Shown: positions 1 through 8,609 of the stretch, in pieces | Layout of the letters: every line of letters begins with the position of its first letter | How positions within the stretch are numbered: the first letter of the stretch is position 1 | DNA from: JAEVLT01 sp964484065 | GTDB taxonomy: Bacteria; Bacillota; Bacilli; Bacillales; Cytobacillaceae | Direction: 5' to 3' | DNA: 64,000 nucleotides | NCBI GenBank assembly: GCA_964484065.1 | Contig: CAZAEW010000004.1 | Span: 52,273-116,272 of the forward strand | The notes under the pieces: model-generated | The model's input: only the letters and a program-made list of their open reading frames with translations | Databases searched by the model: none | Told to the model about the DNA's origin: nothing | Made by a program: the position numbers and the translations under genes

Positions 1-1412
1 ACTGGAATTCCAAACCGCCTCAGCGAGTCCATCCCCTTATCAAGCCCGATTTGATCTAAGAGCCAAACGGCGGGAACGTTCATGGACTGCTCAATTGCCT
101 TATACATCGGCACTTGTCCCTGAAAAGTGTGGTTATAGTTTTCCGGTTTATAATCTCCAAACGAGATTGGCTGGTCCGTAAGCAAAGACGAATAATTATA
201 ACCCTTTTCCAAGGCAGGCGTATAAACTGCCAAAGGCTTTAAGGTTGATCCGGGCTGTGCCGTTAATTGGGTTGCCCGGTTATAGCCGCGAAAGACATGC
301 TCACCACGGCCGCCGACAAGAGCGCGGACACCGCCTGATGCAGGGTCCATTAAAACAGAACCGCTTTGCACTAATTTCCCGCTACGCCCGCTTGGAAACA
401 AATAATTGCGGCTGTAGACTTTTTCAAGACCGGCTTGAATATTTTGGTCCATTTCTGTATAAATCCGGTAGCCTCTTGTTAAAATTTCATCCTGAGTGAG
501 CCCATACTTAGATATAGCCTCATTCAAAACCGCATCAACATAGTAAGGATATTTACGGTCAACATAGCTGCCTCCGCCATCATGCAGCTGGATCTTTTCA
601 TTTAATGCTGCTCGGTACTGGGCATTTGTGATCATTTTTAATTCCTTCATTTTCGCCAAAACAACATTTCTTCGTTTTATGGCGAGATCATAATTATGAT
701 AAGGATCCAGATAATTCGGCGCATGCAGCAGTCCGGCAAGCATAGCTGCCTCACTAATCGAAACATTTTTGATATCTTTGTTAAAATATTTCTTTGACGC
801 ATTGCCAATACCCCAGGCACCGCTGCCAAAATACACTTGATTTAAGTACATTTGTAAAATTTCATCTTTGGAGTAAACTTTTTCAAGCTTAATGGCTAAA
901 AATAATTCTTCTGCTTTCCGTTTATACGTTCGTTCCGGGGAAAGAAGAGCATTTTTTGCAAGCTGCTGTGTTAAAGTACTTCCGCCTGCCGTAATATGCC
1001 CTGCTAATAAATTCCCAAAGAATGCCCTGGCCATCCCTCTTATGTCAAATCCGCCATGCTCATAAAAACGCTCATCTTCAATGGCCACGACGGCATTTGG
1101 AACATATCTGGGCACTTCCTTAATGGAAATCCCTTGTAAACGGTTTGTCGCAACATTCGAGGCAACTTTGCTGTCTTTATCGTAAATAACGGTCGGCTGA
1201 CTCAAGCCTTCTTTTAAAGATTCCACATTTGCTCTGCTGGCAAGCCAGCCAAAATAAGAAATGGTCACCAGTAAAAACAGCAGGAATGCTAACAGGGTAA
1301 TTTGTGTAAGATGCTTCTTTTTCCAAAACCGTACGAGCATTTCCCATATCGGCGCCAGATATTTTTTCGAAAATCGCACGATCATTTCCCATAATGGAGA
1401 AAGCCGTTTCAT
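1..1412 (-). CDS. Class A penicillin-binding protein (glycosyltransferase/transpeptidase), C-terminus outside window
   Basis: Bifunctional peptidoglycan synthase that polymerises and cross-links glycan strands outside the membrane. About 470 codons are visible and the gene runs off the left edge. A basic N-terminal tail is followed by one membrane segment (about residues 37-57). The glycosyltransferase signature EDERFYEHGG lies at 112-121, with GGSTLTQQLAKN after it. The transpeptidase SxxK box (STLK, Ser about 389) lies near the cut; SxN and KTG are not visible. The ATG at 1412 follows AAGGAG. The N-tail holds a 15-residue tandem repeat (residues 6-20 and 21-35, each with WEM.VRF). It could be PbpF- or PbpG-like, but I cannot assign the paralogue. 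Confidence 0.9.
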   Translation of the reverse strand, partial: MKRLSPLWEMIVRFSKKYLAPIWEMLVRFWKKKHLTQITLLAFLLFLLVTISYFGWLASRANVESLKEGLSQPTVIYDKDSKVASNVATNRLQGISIKEVPRYVPNAVVAIEDERFYEHGGFDIRGMARAFFGNLLAGHITAGGSTLTQQLAKNALLSPERTYKRKAEELFLAIKLEKVYSKDEILQMYLNQVYFGSGAWGIGNASKKYFNKDIKNVSISEAAMLAGLLHAPNYLDPYHNYDLAIKRRNVVLAKMKELKMITNAQYRAALNEKIQLHDGGGSYVDRKYPYYVDAVLNEAISKYGLTQDEILTRGYRIYTEMDQNIQAGLEKVYSRNYLFPSGRSGKLVQSGSVLMDPASGGVRALVGGRGEHVFRGYNRATQLTAQPGSTLKPLAVYTPALEKGYNYSSLLTDQPISFGDYKPENYNHTFQGQVPMYKAIEQSMNVPAVWLLDQIGLDKGMDSLRRFGIP

Positions 1413-1453
1413 ACATATCTCCTTACTTTCAGCAAAAAATTTAATCGTTATTC

Positions 1454-1483
1454 ATTATAAATTTTTTTAATCAAAAAGACCAA
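1454..1483 (-). promoter_or_regulatory. Putative sigma-A promoter of the PBP gene
   Basis: On the minus strand a perfect TATAAT (1454-1459) lies 18 nt from TTGGTC (1478-1483), about 45 nt upstream of the PBP start. The -35 box is weak. A sporulation-sigma promoter was looked for and not seen convincingly. Confidence 0.4.
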
Positions 1484-1569
1484 TTAAACTTATTTACGAA
1501 ACCGAAAAGACAAGTATTTCCGGCATACCGCATATCTTTTAGAAAGCACATAAAGGGGGAGTGAGCAAA

Positions 1570-1836
1570 TTGATCAACTGGAAAGTGCGGTTTAAAAATT
1601 GGACATGGGTAGCAGGCTTCCTGTCTCAAATCATGATTGTGATTGAACTGGTTTTAACAGGGTTAAATACGCTGGGCGTAACTCATATTCAATTGACAGA
1701 CGCGGTGAAAAACTATATTTTAACCCTGGCAAATGCGGTGTTTATTCTTTTGTCGATGCTGGGAATTGTCCAGGACCCGACCACGAAAGGATATTCTGAC
1801 AGCGATCAAGCCTTAGAATATGATAAACCCAAATAA
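1570..1836 (+). CDS. Phage holin, phi-LC3 family, isolated copy
   Basis: An 88-residue membrane protein. Phi-LC3 holins make membrane pores that release endolysin. The start MINWKVRFKN, two hydrophobic segments (about 13-33 and 46-66) and the C-terminal DPTTKGYSDSDQALEY match that family closely. I chose TTG at 1570, because GTG at 1561 directly abuts the GGGGGA ribosome site whereas 1570 gives normal spacing. No endolysin or other phage gene lies nearby; its neighbours are a divergent PBP and the thiamine operon. It may be a domesticated remnant. Confidence 0.82.
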   Translation: MINWKVRFKNWTWVAGFLSQIMIVIELVLTGLNTLGVTHIQLTDAVKNYILTLANAVFILLSMLGIVQDPTTKGYSDSDQALEYDKPK

Positions 1837-1906
1837 GCATGCGGAAGATAAAATCCTTTACGAAAAGATGGTCTAGAGATATGATTATTTTATTATAAAT
1901 AAACAA

Positions 1907-2003
1907 ACTACTAGGGGTGCCCCCAATCGGGGCTGAGAAAAAAGCCTGATCCGTTTTTTACCCTTATAACCTGATCTGGATCATCCCAGCGTAGGAAAGT
2001 AGT
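1907..2003 (+). promoter_or_regulatory. TPP riboswitch (thi box) upstream of thiMDE
   Basis: The aptamer is recognisable: the closing stem ACTACT (1907-1912) pairs with AGTAGT (1998-2003), GGGGTGC is followed by GGGGCTGAGA, and the second thi-box half reads ACCTGATCTGGATC then CAGCGTAGGAAAGT. A terminator hairpin follows at once. By family knowledge, thiamine pyrophosphate binding should shut off thiMDE. Confidence 0.95.
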
Positions 2004-2034
2004 GAAAAATTTATTTTTTTCATATGCTTATGAC

Positions 2035-2069
2035 GCCGGATCCATTTTGGATCTGGCTATTTATTTTTC
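2035..2069 (+). terminator. Riboswitch-linked intrinsic terminator before thiM
   Basis: GCCGGATCC (2035-2043) pairs with GGATCTGGC (2049-2057), allowing one G-U, with a five-base loop. It is followed by TATTTATTTTT. It lies between the TPP aptamer and the thiM ribosome site, as expected for an expression platform. Confidence 0.8.
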
Positions 2070-2088
2070 ATCATTGGAGGAATCAATC

Positions 2089-2895
2089 ATGGAATTAACA
2101 GAGGCTGGTAAAATTGTCACAAAAGTTAGGGAAGTAAATCCGCTCGTACATAATATCACCAATGTCGTGGTCACCAATTTTACGGCAAACGGATTGCTGG
2201 CTTTGGGAGCATCCCCTGTGATGGCTTATGCAAAAGAAGAAGTTGCGGATATGGCCAAACTGGCAAGTGCTCTTGTACTGAACATCGGGACCTTAAACAG
2301 CACGGAAGTGGAAGCGATGCTTTTGGCCGGGAAATCAGCAAATGAGCATCATGTACCAGTTATTTTTGATCCGGTGGGTGCGGGTGCAACCCCATACCGT
2401 ACTGAAACAGCAAGACGAATTCTAAGTGAAGTAAACATTTCTGTTTTACGCGGAAATGCCTCTGAAATAGCAAATGTAGCAGGCATCCAATCAGAAACAA
2501 AAGGCGTCGATGCGGGTCAGGTTCAGATGAATACCATCGAGCTCGCTGTCTCAACCGCGAAAAAGCTAAACAACGTTGTTGTGATTACCGGAAAAGAGGA
2601 TGTAATCTCAGATGGCAGCCGGACCTATATCGTCCGCAACGGCGATCCTCTTCTTACAAAAGTGACAGGAACAGGCTGTTTGTTAACTTCGATCATCGGA
2701 GCCTTTTCTGCTGTCGAAAAAGACTTCGTAACAGCTTCTGTTGCCGCATTAATTTATTATGGGGTAGCAGGAGAGCTTGCTGCGCTAAAAACAGATGGAC
2801 AAGGACCGGGAAGTTTCCAGATTGAATTGATTAATCAACTTGCCATTGTTTCTGAAAAAGAAATCACTCAACAAGGGAATTTTGCCAAAGCTTAA
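2089..2895 (+). CDS. thiM: Hydroxyethylthiazole kinase
   Basis: Cytosolic kinase that phosphorylates 4-methyl-5-(2-hydroxyethyl)thiazole for thiamine salvage. The 268 residues match the family length. Visible are the N-terminal NPLVHNITN and MANGLLALGAS-like region, IFDPVGAGATPYR, and the C-terminal ATP/anion-hole motif VTGTGCLL. I set the start at ATG 2089, eight bases after GGAGG; a longer reading from 2002 would begin inside the riboswitch and lacks a ribosome site. It is first gene of thiMDE, 20 nt before thiD, under the TPP riboswitch. Confidence 0.96.
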   Translation: MELTEAGKIVTKVREVNPLVHNITNVVVTNFTANGLLALGASPVMAYAKEEVADMAKLASALVLNIGTLNSTEVEAMLLAGKSANEHHVPVIFDPVGAGATPYRTETARRILSEVNISVLRGNASEIANVAGIQSETKGVDAGQVQMNTIELAVSTAKKLNNVVVITGKEDVISDGSRTYIVRNGDPLLTKVTGTGCLLTSIIGAFSAVEKDFVTASVAALIYYGVAGELAALKTDGQGPGSFQIELINQLAIVSEKEITQQGNFAKA

Positions 2896-2915
2896 GTAAG
2901 AAAGGGACGGGAAAA

Positions 2916-3722
2916 ATGACGGTTAACAAAGCTTTAACAATAGCAGGGTCCGACAGCGGCGGCGGAGCAGGAATTCAAGCTGACATCAAAACCTTTCAAG
3001 AGCTTGGTGTATTTGGAATGTCCGCTTTAACGGCTGTTACGGCACAAAACACACTCGGCGTTCAAGCTGTTTTTCCAATGACATCCGAAGCGGTGATCAA
3101 ACAAATCGAGTCTATCGGTGAGGATCTAGGAGCGGATGCCTTAAAAACGGGGATGCTGTTTAATGCTGAAATTATCGCAGCGGTTTCAGGAAAAATCAAA
3201 CAATATCAGTGGACGAAAGTAGTTGTTGATCCGGTGATGATTGCCAAAGGAGGAGCTTCCTTGCTGCAGCAAGAAGCGATAGCCGCATTAAAAGAGCATC
3301 TATTGCCGCTTTCATTGATCATTACACCAAATATACCTGAAGCTGAAGTACTGACCGGAATGACAATAAAATCAATGGAAGACAAACACGAAGCGGCAAG
3401 GAGATTGCTGGATCTAGGAGCAAAAAACGTGGTCATCAAAGGCGGCCATGATGAAGACACCGACCAGGCGGTTGACATCCTATTTGATGGTCAAGGATTC
3501 GAATATTTTACAACGGAAAGAATGGCGACAAAAAATACTCATGGAACAGGCTGTACGTTTTCTGCGGCTATTACGGCAGAGCTGGCGAAGGGATCTTCAG
3601 TATTAGACGCCGTTACCACAGCCAAATCGTTTATCCAGGCAGCGATTGCGGATGATTTGCGGATTGGCGGCGGACACGGCCCGACAAATCACTGGGCTTA
3701 TAATCAGAGAAGAGGGCGATGA
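2916..3722 (+). CDS. thiD: Bifunctional hydroxymethylpyrimidine / phosphomethylpyrimidine kinase
   Basis: Makes HMP-pyrophosphate by two successive phosphorylations, the pyrimidine half of thiamine. The 268 residues show the ribokinase-like N-terminus TIAGSDSGGGAGIQADIKTF, the central DPVMIAKGG, the TPNIPEAEVL motif and the C-terminal anion hole HGTGCTFSAAI, all typical of ThiD. The ribosome site AGAAAGGGACGGG precedes the ATG. Middle gene of the operon; its stop is followed three bases later by the thiE start, so translation is probably coupled. Confidence 0.96.
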   Translation: MTVNKALTIAGSDSGGGAGIQADIKTFQELGVFGMSALTAVTAQNTLGVQAVFPMTSEAVIKQIESIGEDLGADALKTGMLFNAEIIAAVSGKIKQYQWTKVVVDPVMIAKGGASLLQQEAIAALKEHLLPLSLIITPNIPEAEVLTGMTIKSMEDKHEAARRLLDLGAKNVVIKGGHDEDTDQAVDILFDGQGFEYFTTERMATKNTHGTGCTFSAAITAELAKGSSVLDAVTTAKSFIQAAIADDLRIGGGHGPTNHWAYNQRRGR

Positions 3723-3725
3723 CTA

Positions 3726-4382
3726 GTGGCAAGGATCGATTCAGGAGCGCTGCGGGATGCTTTAAAGGTTTACTTTATTTTTGGCAGCAATAATTGTTTG
3801 AAAAATCCTTCTGAGGTGCTCGAAGAAGCTATTCAAGGCGGAGTCACCATCTTTCAATTACGGGAAAAAGGCAGCGATGCCCGAATCGGGCAGGACATGC
3901 TCGCATTGGCAAAAGAATTGCAGGCCATTTGTCGGAAAAATAAAATACCTTTTATTATTAATGACGATATTGATCTGGCACTGAAAATTGATGCAGACGG
4001 GGTTCATATCGGACAAGAGGACGAGCCCGTTCAATTGGTGCGGGAGCGAATAGGTGATAAAATCCTTGGAGTTTCTGCTCATAATCTGGCGGAAGTGAAA
4101 GAGGCAATCGAGAACGGTGCTGATTATCTTGGGATAGGGCCGGTTTTTCCAACATCCACCAAGAAAGATGCCAAAGCAGTCCAAGGGACACGCTTGATCG
4201 CGGAGCTAAGGGAAAATGGCATTAACATCCCGATTGTAGGAATTGGCGGTATTAATCCTCATAATGTTCATCAGGTTATTCAAGCCGGAGCAGATGGAGC
4301 GGCTGTTATCACAGCCATCAGCCATTCAGAAGAACCGGCTGAAGCGGCAAAAATGCTCAAGGAAAAAATTACATTGATATAA
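3726..4382 (+). CDS. thiE: Thiamine-phosphate synthase
   Basis: Joins HMP-pyrophosphate to thiazole phosphate. This 218-residue TIM barrel carries VYFIFGSNN, TIFQLREKGSDA (pyrophosphate and substrate binding), FIINDDIDLAL, DGVHIGQED, the flexible loop GIGPVFPTSTKKDAK and the phosphate-binding GIGGI and GADGAAVI. It starts with GTG at 3726 and uses a ribosome site (AGAAGAGGG) inside thiD. Last gene of the operon, ended by a strong hairpin. Together thiMDE performs salvage rather than de novo synthesis; no thiC or thiG is present in the window. Confidence 0.95.
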   Translation: MARIDSGALRDALKVYFIFGSNNCLKNPSEVLEEAIQGGVTIFQLREKGSDARIGQDMLALAKELQAICRKNKIPFIINDDIDLALKIDADGVHIGQEDEPVQLVRERIGDKILGVSAHNLAEVKEAIENGADYLGIGPVFPTSTKKDAKAVQGTRLIAELRENGINIPIVGIGGINPHNVHQVIQAGADGAAVITAISHSEEPAEAAKMLKEKITLI

Positions 4383-4390
4383 ATTTTAAA

Positions 4391-4426
4391 AAATCCATTC
4401 TGTATATTGGGCAGAATGGATTTTTT
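4391..4426 (+). terminator. Terminator after thiMDE
   Basis: AAATCCATTCTG pairs with CAGAATGGATTT around a nine-base loop, followed by TTTTTT. Confidence 0.9.
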
Positions 4427-4510
4427 GTAGTAGAATATTCCTATCATTCAAAAAATTCATATAATCATATAATTTTATAGAAAAACACTCTCATAAATGA
4501 AGGTGACGAT

Positions 4511-5269
4511 TTGTTAAGATTAGACCATTTTGTCATTCATATTGACCGTGATCCCAAGAAGCTTTCTGAACTTAAGAACCTCCTTGATGACAATGATATA
4601 CCCTTTGATCCTGAAAAAGGAAAAGGAACCAGCGGATTTAAGGCAGCTAATCTCTGGATTGGCGATCAATATCTTGAGTTCTCTTATTTAAAAAAGAATA
4701 ATGGCGCCGGCTGGAAGCAGGAGTGGGTCAACCAGTATAATAAAGGGCAAAGAGGCATTTTTGGTCTATGTTTGTTTACCGACTCACTCGAAGATATAAA
4801 ACAAGGATTAATGGAGCGGGGCATCGAATTAGAGGGACCTGAAAGGGTAACCTACAAGAAGTTTGGAGGATTATTGAAAAAAAGTCTTCCGTTTCAGACC
4901 ATTTTTACAAAGCCTATTCCGAACAGCTCGCTCCAATTTATGTTTTTGCAGATGGATGATAAGAAGAAATTTGATTTTACCAGAAAGTACTTGATGAAAC
5001 CAAATACAGAAGATGTCGGAATTGTAGCGATCAAGGAAGCTTTTGTCATGAAGGATTTTTCCAAGGAAGAATGGCTGTTTATTGATCAGATCTTTCCGGA
5101 AATGAGCGGAAACAATAATAAAAAAACACTCAATATGGGAGATACAAAGCTTCATTTTGTTCAAGACCCGCACCATCCATTATCAGTGGAGCTAAGGGCG
5201 AAAACCAATAATAAATATTATGAAAACACGGAAATTGAAATTGAAAATGTCCGTTTGCTGATCGGATAG
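4511..5269 (+). CDS. VOC-fold (glyoxalase-like) protein of unknown substrate
   Basis: A 252-residue soluble protein. The N-terminus LRLDHFVIHI and later FGLCLFTDSLEDIKQGLMERGIELEGPER resemble the paired beta-alpha-beta modules of glyoxalase-3-like VOC proteins. The first metal-ligand position His is present (DHFVIH), but I cannot place all ligands. It starts with TTG at 4511, after AGGTGACG. It is a single-gene unit between terminators, and its substrate cannot be inferred from context. Confidence 0.65.
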   Translation: MLRLDHFVIHIDRDPKKLSELKNLLDDNDIPFDPEKGKGTSGFKAANLWIGDQYLEFSYLKKNNGAGWKQEWVNQYNKGQRGIFGLCLFTDSLEDIKQGLMERGIELEGPERVTYKKFGGLLKKSLPFQTIFTKPIPNSSLQFMFLQMDDKKKFDFTRKYLMKPNTEDVGIVAIKEAFVMKDFSKEEWLFIDQIFPEMSGNNNKKTLNMGDTKLHFVQDPHHPLSVELRAKTNNKYYENTEIEIENVRLLIG

Positions 5270-5340
5270 ATGGATGTATTTCTAAAAACTTTAAGCCTTT
5301 CCGCATAGGCTTCTTTATTCCTATTCATAGGTTTCATAAC

Positions 5341-5372
5341 AACCTCGGCAGGTTATTTGGCTGAGGTTTTTT
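5341..5372 (+). terminator. Terminator after the VOC gene
   Basis: AACCTCGGC pairs with GCTGAGGTT (one G-U), followed by TTTTTTG. It overlaps the 3' end of the convergent small gene. A weaker hairpin (AAGCCT/AGGCTT) lies just upstream. Confidence 0.75.
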
Positions 5373-5598
5373 GTTTACCTTTTTTTTTTAAAAAAGACCC
5401 GAGGGGTTTGGCAATGATCATCGTCAAAAAGACGATAACGATGAAATATTCTGCAGGCTCCGGAACTTCGAATGGTCTTTTCATTTTCAAAAGTAAATTG
5501 CTTGAGGGTGTCCCCATTTTAATATCAAGCGTTAAAATTAACCCCAGCATCAAAGCGGCTAAAAGTATAGTTACGAAGAATATTTTCAAGAACCTCAC
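5353..5598 (-). CDS. Small two-helix membrane protein divergent from the ger operon
   Basis: An 81-residue unrecognised protein. Two hydrophobic helices (about 4-25 and 52-70) flank a polar loop containing FEVPEPAEYF, and the C-terminus is very basic (KKKGKQKTSAK). The GTG at 5598 lies after GGGAGGCAG; a TTG four codons later after AGGTGAGG is an alternative start. The size and topology resemble the small D subunits sometimes found with GerA-family receptors, but this gene is divergent rather than in the operon, so the link is only a suggestion. Confidence 0.6.
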   Translation of the reverse strand: MRFLKIFFVTILLAALMLGLILTLDIKMGTPSSNLLLKMKRPFEVPEPAEYFIVIVFLTMIIAKPLGSFLKKKGKQKTSAK

Positions 5599-5791
5599 CT
5601 GCCTCCCTAAAATGGTATTCTCTCTGTCAGATGCTGCAATTATTCCGTTAATTTAAGGTTTCCAATTAATTTTTCAACTATGACGGGTAATTTTTGGATA
5701 AAAACGAAAACGATGGTAACCATAACAACAGCAAGTAAATTTGATGTTTTAGGACTCTCCTTTCTAATTTATTGAAAATGAGGATAAAAGA

Positions 5792-7384
5792 ATGTCAATA
5801 TGGTCAAAACTCTTGAACATGAAGCTTAAGGGAAAAAAGAACGATAATTTTCGCCAGAAACAAGATCCTAATAAACCGGAAAATTCGCCAATCGACAAGG
5901 ATTATCGAAAAAATTTGGAACACATAAAATCAGAAATGGGGAATAGCAGCGATATCGCCCATCGGGAATTTCAATTTGAGGTTTGTGCAGGAGCAGCCGT
6001 CTATGTTGACGGGTTGGCCAATAACTCGATGATCAGTGATTTTTTTTTAGAAATGGTGGTCGAATACAACGGAAAGTCAACCGAAGGGGACTCTTTTCAA
6101 TATATGGAGGAAAAAGCCATAGGCTTGGGAAATTACCAGATTATTCAGGATTGGAATAAGGTTTATGACTCATTGCTCTCAGGAAATACGGTTCTTTTTA
6201 TCGACGGATACAAAAAAGCCCTCAGTATTGAAACAAAGGGGTGGGAAAAGAGATCCATTACTGAGCCGACCACGCAATTAGCGATAAGAGGTCCAAAAGA
6301 TTCGTTTACGGAAACCTTTCGAACAAATACTGCCTTAATCCGGAGGCGGATTAAAAGCCCCAACCTGTGGCTTGAAACAATGAAGCTCGGCAAGGTCTCT
6401 CAAACGGATATTGGTATCATGTACATCAAGGGCATTGCCAAAGACAGTGTTGTTAAAGAAGCGAAAAAAAGACTAAATCGGATAGATATCGACTCGGTTA
6501 CTGGGTACATTGAACAATTGATCGAGGACCAAACATGGACCACTTTTCCAACCATGTATGTAACGGAACGGCCGGATGTAGTCGCTTCCCAGCTCCTCGA
6601 AGGAAGAGTGGCATTTGTTGTAGACGGGACACCTTTTGTCCTGACGGCACCGGCTGTCTTTATACAATATTTCCAGGCTCCTGATGACTATTATTTTCGG
6701 TTTGATATTGCCTCAGCTGTTCGCTTATTAAGAATCCTGTCTTTTTTTACAGCTTTGGTTGGACCGGCAGGCTATATCGCTATAACGACTTTTCACCAAG
6801 AAATGATTCCTACGACGATGGCCATAGCGATTGCAGCTCAGCGGGAAAATGTTCCGTTTCCCGCTTTTTTCGAAGCACTGATCATGGAGGTTACGTTTGA
6901 AATCTTAAGAGAGGCCGGCTTAAGGCTACCAAGGGCTGTCGGGCAGGCGGTCTCCATTGTTGGCGCGCTTGTTATTGGCCAGGCTGCGGTTCAGGCAGGA
7001 TTCGTTTCCCCTGTTATGGTCATAGTTGTCTCCATGACCGCGATCGCCAATTTTTCTACCCCTTCCTTTGCGATGGCCATTTCAGCCAGAGTGCTTCGCT
7101 TTTTTCTAATGGGTCTGGCTGCAGTATTGGGCTTTTACGGAATCATGATCGGCCTTTTGATTATGTTTATCCATTTATGTTCGCTCCGTTCCTTTGGCGT
7201 TCCATATATGTCTCCATTCGCACCGTTTAATTTAAAAAATCAGCAGGACACGATCATCCGTTTTCCAATATACGCCTTCAGTGACAGGCCTCATTTAATG
7301 ACGAGTGAAAATGTGAATAGAACTGGTGTGAATCAAAAACCCGGACCTCCTGAAGAAAATAGCAATCAAGGTGATTCCAATTGA
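5792..7384 (+). CDS. GerA-family spore germination protein, A subunit
   Basis: Large subunit of a germinant receptor in the spore inner membrane. The 530 residues hold a soluble N-domain with EFQFEVCAGAAVYVDGL, then RRRIKSPNLWLE and TERPDVVASQLLEGRVAFVVDGTPF, both typical of the family. About five membrane helices follow (roughly 310-460). The C-tail is polar and proline-rich. The ATG follows GAGGATAAAAGA. First gene of an A-C-B operon; its stop overlaps the GerC start by four bases. The germinant cannot be told from sequence, and the exact paralogue (GerK, Ynd, Yfk) is not resolved. Confidence 0.93.
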   Translation: MSIWSKLLNMKLKGKKNDNFRQKQDPNKPENSPIDKDYRKNLEHIKSEMGNSSDIAHREFQFEVCAGAAVYVDGLANNSMISDFFLEMVVEYNGKSTEGDSFQYMEEKAIGLGNYQIIQDWNKVYDSLLSGNTVLFIDGYKKALSIETKGWEKRSITEPTTQLAIRGPKDSFTETFRTNTALIRRRIKSPNLWLETMKLGKVSQTDIGIMYIKGIAKDSVVKEAKKRLNRIDIDSVTGYIEQLIEDQTWTTFPTMYVTERPDVVASQLLEGRVAFVVDGTPFVLTAPAVFIQYFQAPDDYYFRFDIASAVRLLRILSFFTALVGPAGYIAITTFHQEMIPTTMAIAIAAQRENVPFPAFFEALIMEVTFEILREAGLRLPRAVGQAVSIVGALVIGQAAVQAGFVSPVMVIVVSMTAIANFSTPSFAMAISARVLRFFLMGLAAVLGFYGIMIGLLIMFIHLCSLRSFGVPYMSPFAPFNLKNQQDTIIRFPIYAFSDRPHLMTSENVNRTGVNQKPGPPEENSNQGDSN

Positions 7385-8583
7385 AAAAAAAACTTACCAT
7401 TTTTTGCAGCATTTTTTTAATTATTCCCCTTCTTGCAGGATGCTGGAATCAGGAGGAATTAACACAGCTGGCATTCGTCATGGCTTTAGGCATTGATAAA
7501 CATAAGGATGGCTATAAGCTCACCTACGAAATCGTAAATCCGGGCAATGTGGCCTCTAGCCAAATGGGCGGAGGGCAAGGAACACCGATTGCTGTATATA
7601 CCAGTTATGGGGAAAATCTCACAGAAGCTATCTACAAAGCAACAAAAGAAGTTTCCCGGCATTTGTACTTCGCTCATACAAACATAATGGTGATAAGTGA
7701 ACAGGTTGCAAAAGAAGGAGTGCTGGATATTTTGGATTTTACGGATCGTGATCCTGTGTTTCGGACGACAACACAAGTGTTTGTTGCGAAAAATACAAGC
7801 GCAGAAGGCATCGTCTCGACCTTGACGATCCTTGATAAAATCCCCGTTAATAAAATTGTAAAATCCCTGGATACGACCGAAAGATTTTTGGGGGAAAATA
7901 TCAAAATTACCATTGATGATTTTATTCGCGGCTTGGTTAGTAACGGAAGGTCTCCAATGGCAAATGGAGTGATGCTTTCCGGAAACAAAGAGGCAGGAAA
8001 ACAAATGAGCAATATTGCTTCAGATAAACCAGAAGTAATCATAAAAATTGATGGATTGGCGATTTTTCGAAGAGGTAAGCTGATTGGCTGGATTGATCAT
8101 GAAAAGGCCCGCGGCATAATATGGGTGTTGAACAAGGTAGGTGGAACAGATGTCAGTTTTGATTGGTTGGGGAAAAAGAAGGCAGTCAATATGGTTGCCC
8201 GAAGATCGAAAACAAAGGTAAAAGCTGCAATTATCAATGGAAATCCCGTTATAAACGTCAAAATAAATGTTGAGGGAGACGTCGGCGAAGCAAATGCAGA
8301 TATCGATCTTAGCAATCCGAAGATGTTTGAAAAAATGGAAGTTTTGGCCGAAAAAGAAATTGAAAAAGAGGTCCGTTCATCGATTAGGGACGTGCAGAAC
8401 AAGAAAAATGATGTTTTAGCCTTTGGTGATAAGATTCGCAGGGCCGACCCAAAACTATGGGCAAAGATAAAGGAAAATTGGGAGGAAGAGTTTTCAAAGC
8501 TGCAAGTAAATATTCATGTGGATGTCTTTTTACGAAGAAATGGTATTCGAACAAAATCTTTTTGGTCAGATTTAAAGATATAA
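7381..8583 (+). CDS. GerC-family germination lipoprotein
   Basis: C subunit of the receptor, anchored to the outer face of the spore inner membrane. The 400 residues begin with a lipoprotein signal ending LLAGCWNQEEL (lipobox Cys about 21), a pattern shared by nearly all GerC proteins. Also seen are ALGIDKHKDGYKLTYEIVNPG and the C-terminal KENWEEEFSKLQVNIHVDVFLRR. It starts with TTG at 7381, overlapping the GerA stop (TTGA), with AAGGTGATT as ribosome site. Such coupling suggests fixed A:C stoichiometry. Confidence 0.93.
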   Translation: MKKKLTIFCSIFLIIPLLAGCWNQEELTQLAFVMALGIDKHKDGYKLTYEIVNPGNVASSQMGGGQGTPIAVYTSYGENLTEAIYKATKEVSRHLYFAHTNIMVISEQVAKEGVLDILDFTDRDPVFRTTTQVFVAKNTSAEGIVSTLTILDKIPVNKIVKSLDTTERFLGENIKITIDDFIRGLVSNGRSPMANGVMLSGNKEAGKQMSNIASDKPEVIIKIDGLAIFRRGKLIGWIDHEKARGIIWVLNKVGGTDVSFDWLGKKKAVNMVARRSKTKVKAAIINGNPVINVKINVEGDVGEANADIDLSNPKMFEKMEVLAEKEIEKEVRSSIRDVQNKKNDVLAFGDKIRRADPKLWAKIKENWEEEFSKLQVNIHVDVFLRRNGIRTKSFWSDLKI

Positions 8584-8609
8584 GCCTCTGGACAGGTTGT
8601 GATGATTTC

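Noticed and set aside
5357..5656. 99-codon plus-strand frame opposite the small membrane protein
   Set aside because: No ribosome site and it reads through the VOC-gene terminator; the minus-strand frame has a better start and hydrophobic pattern.
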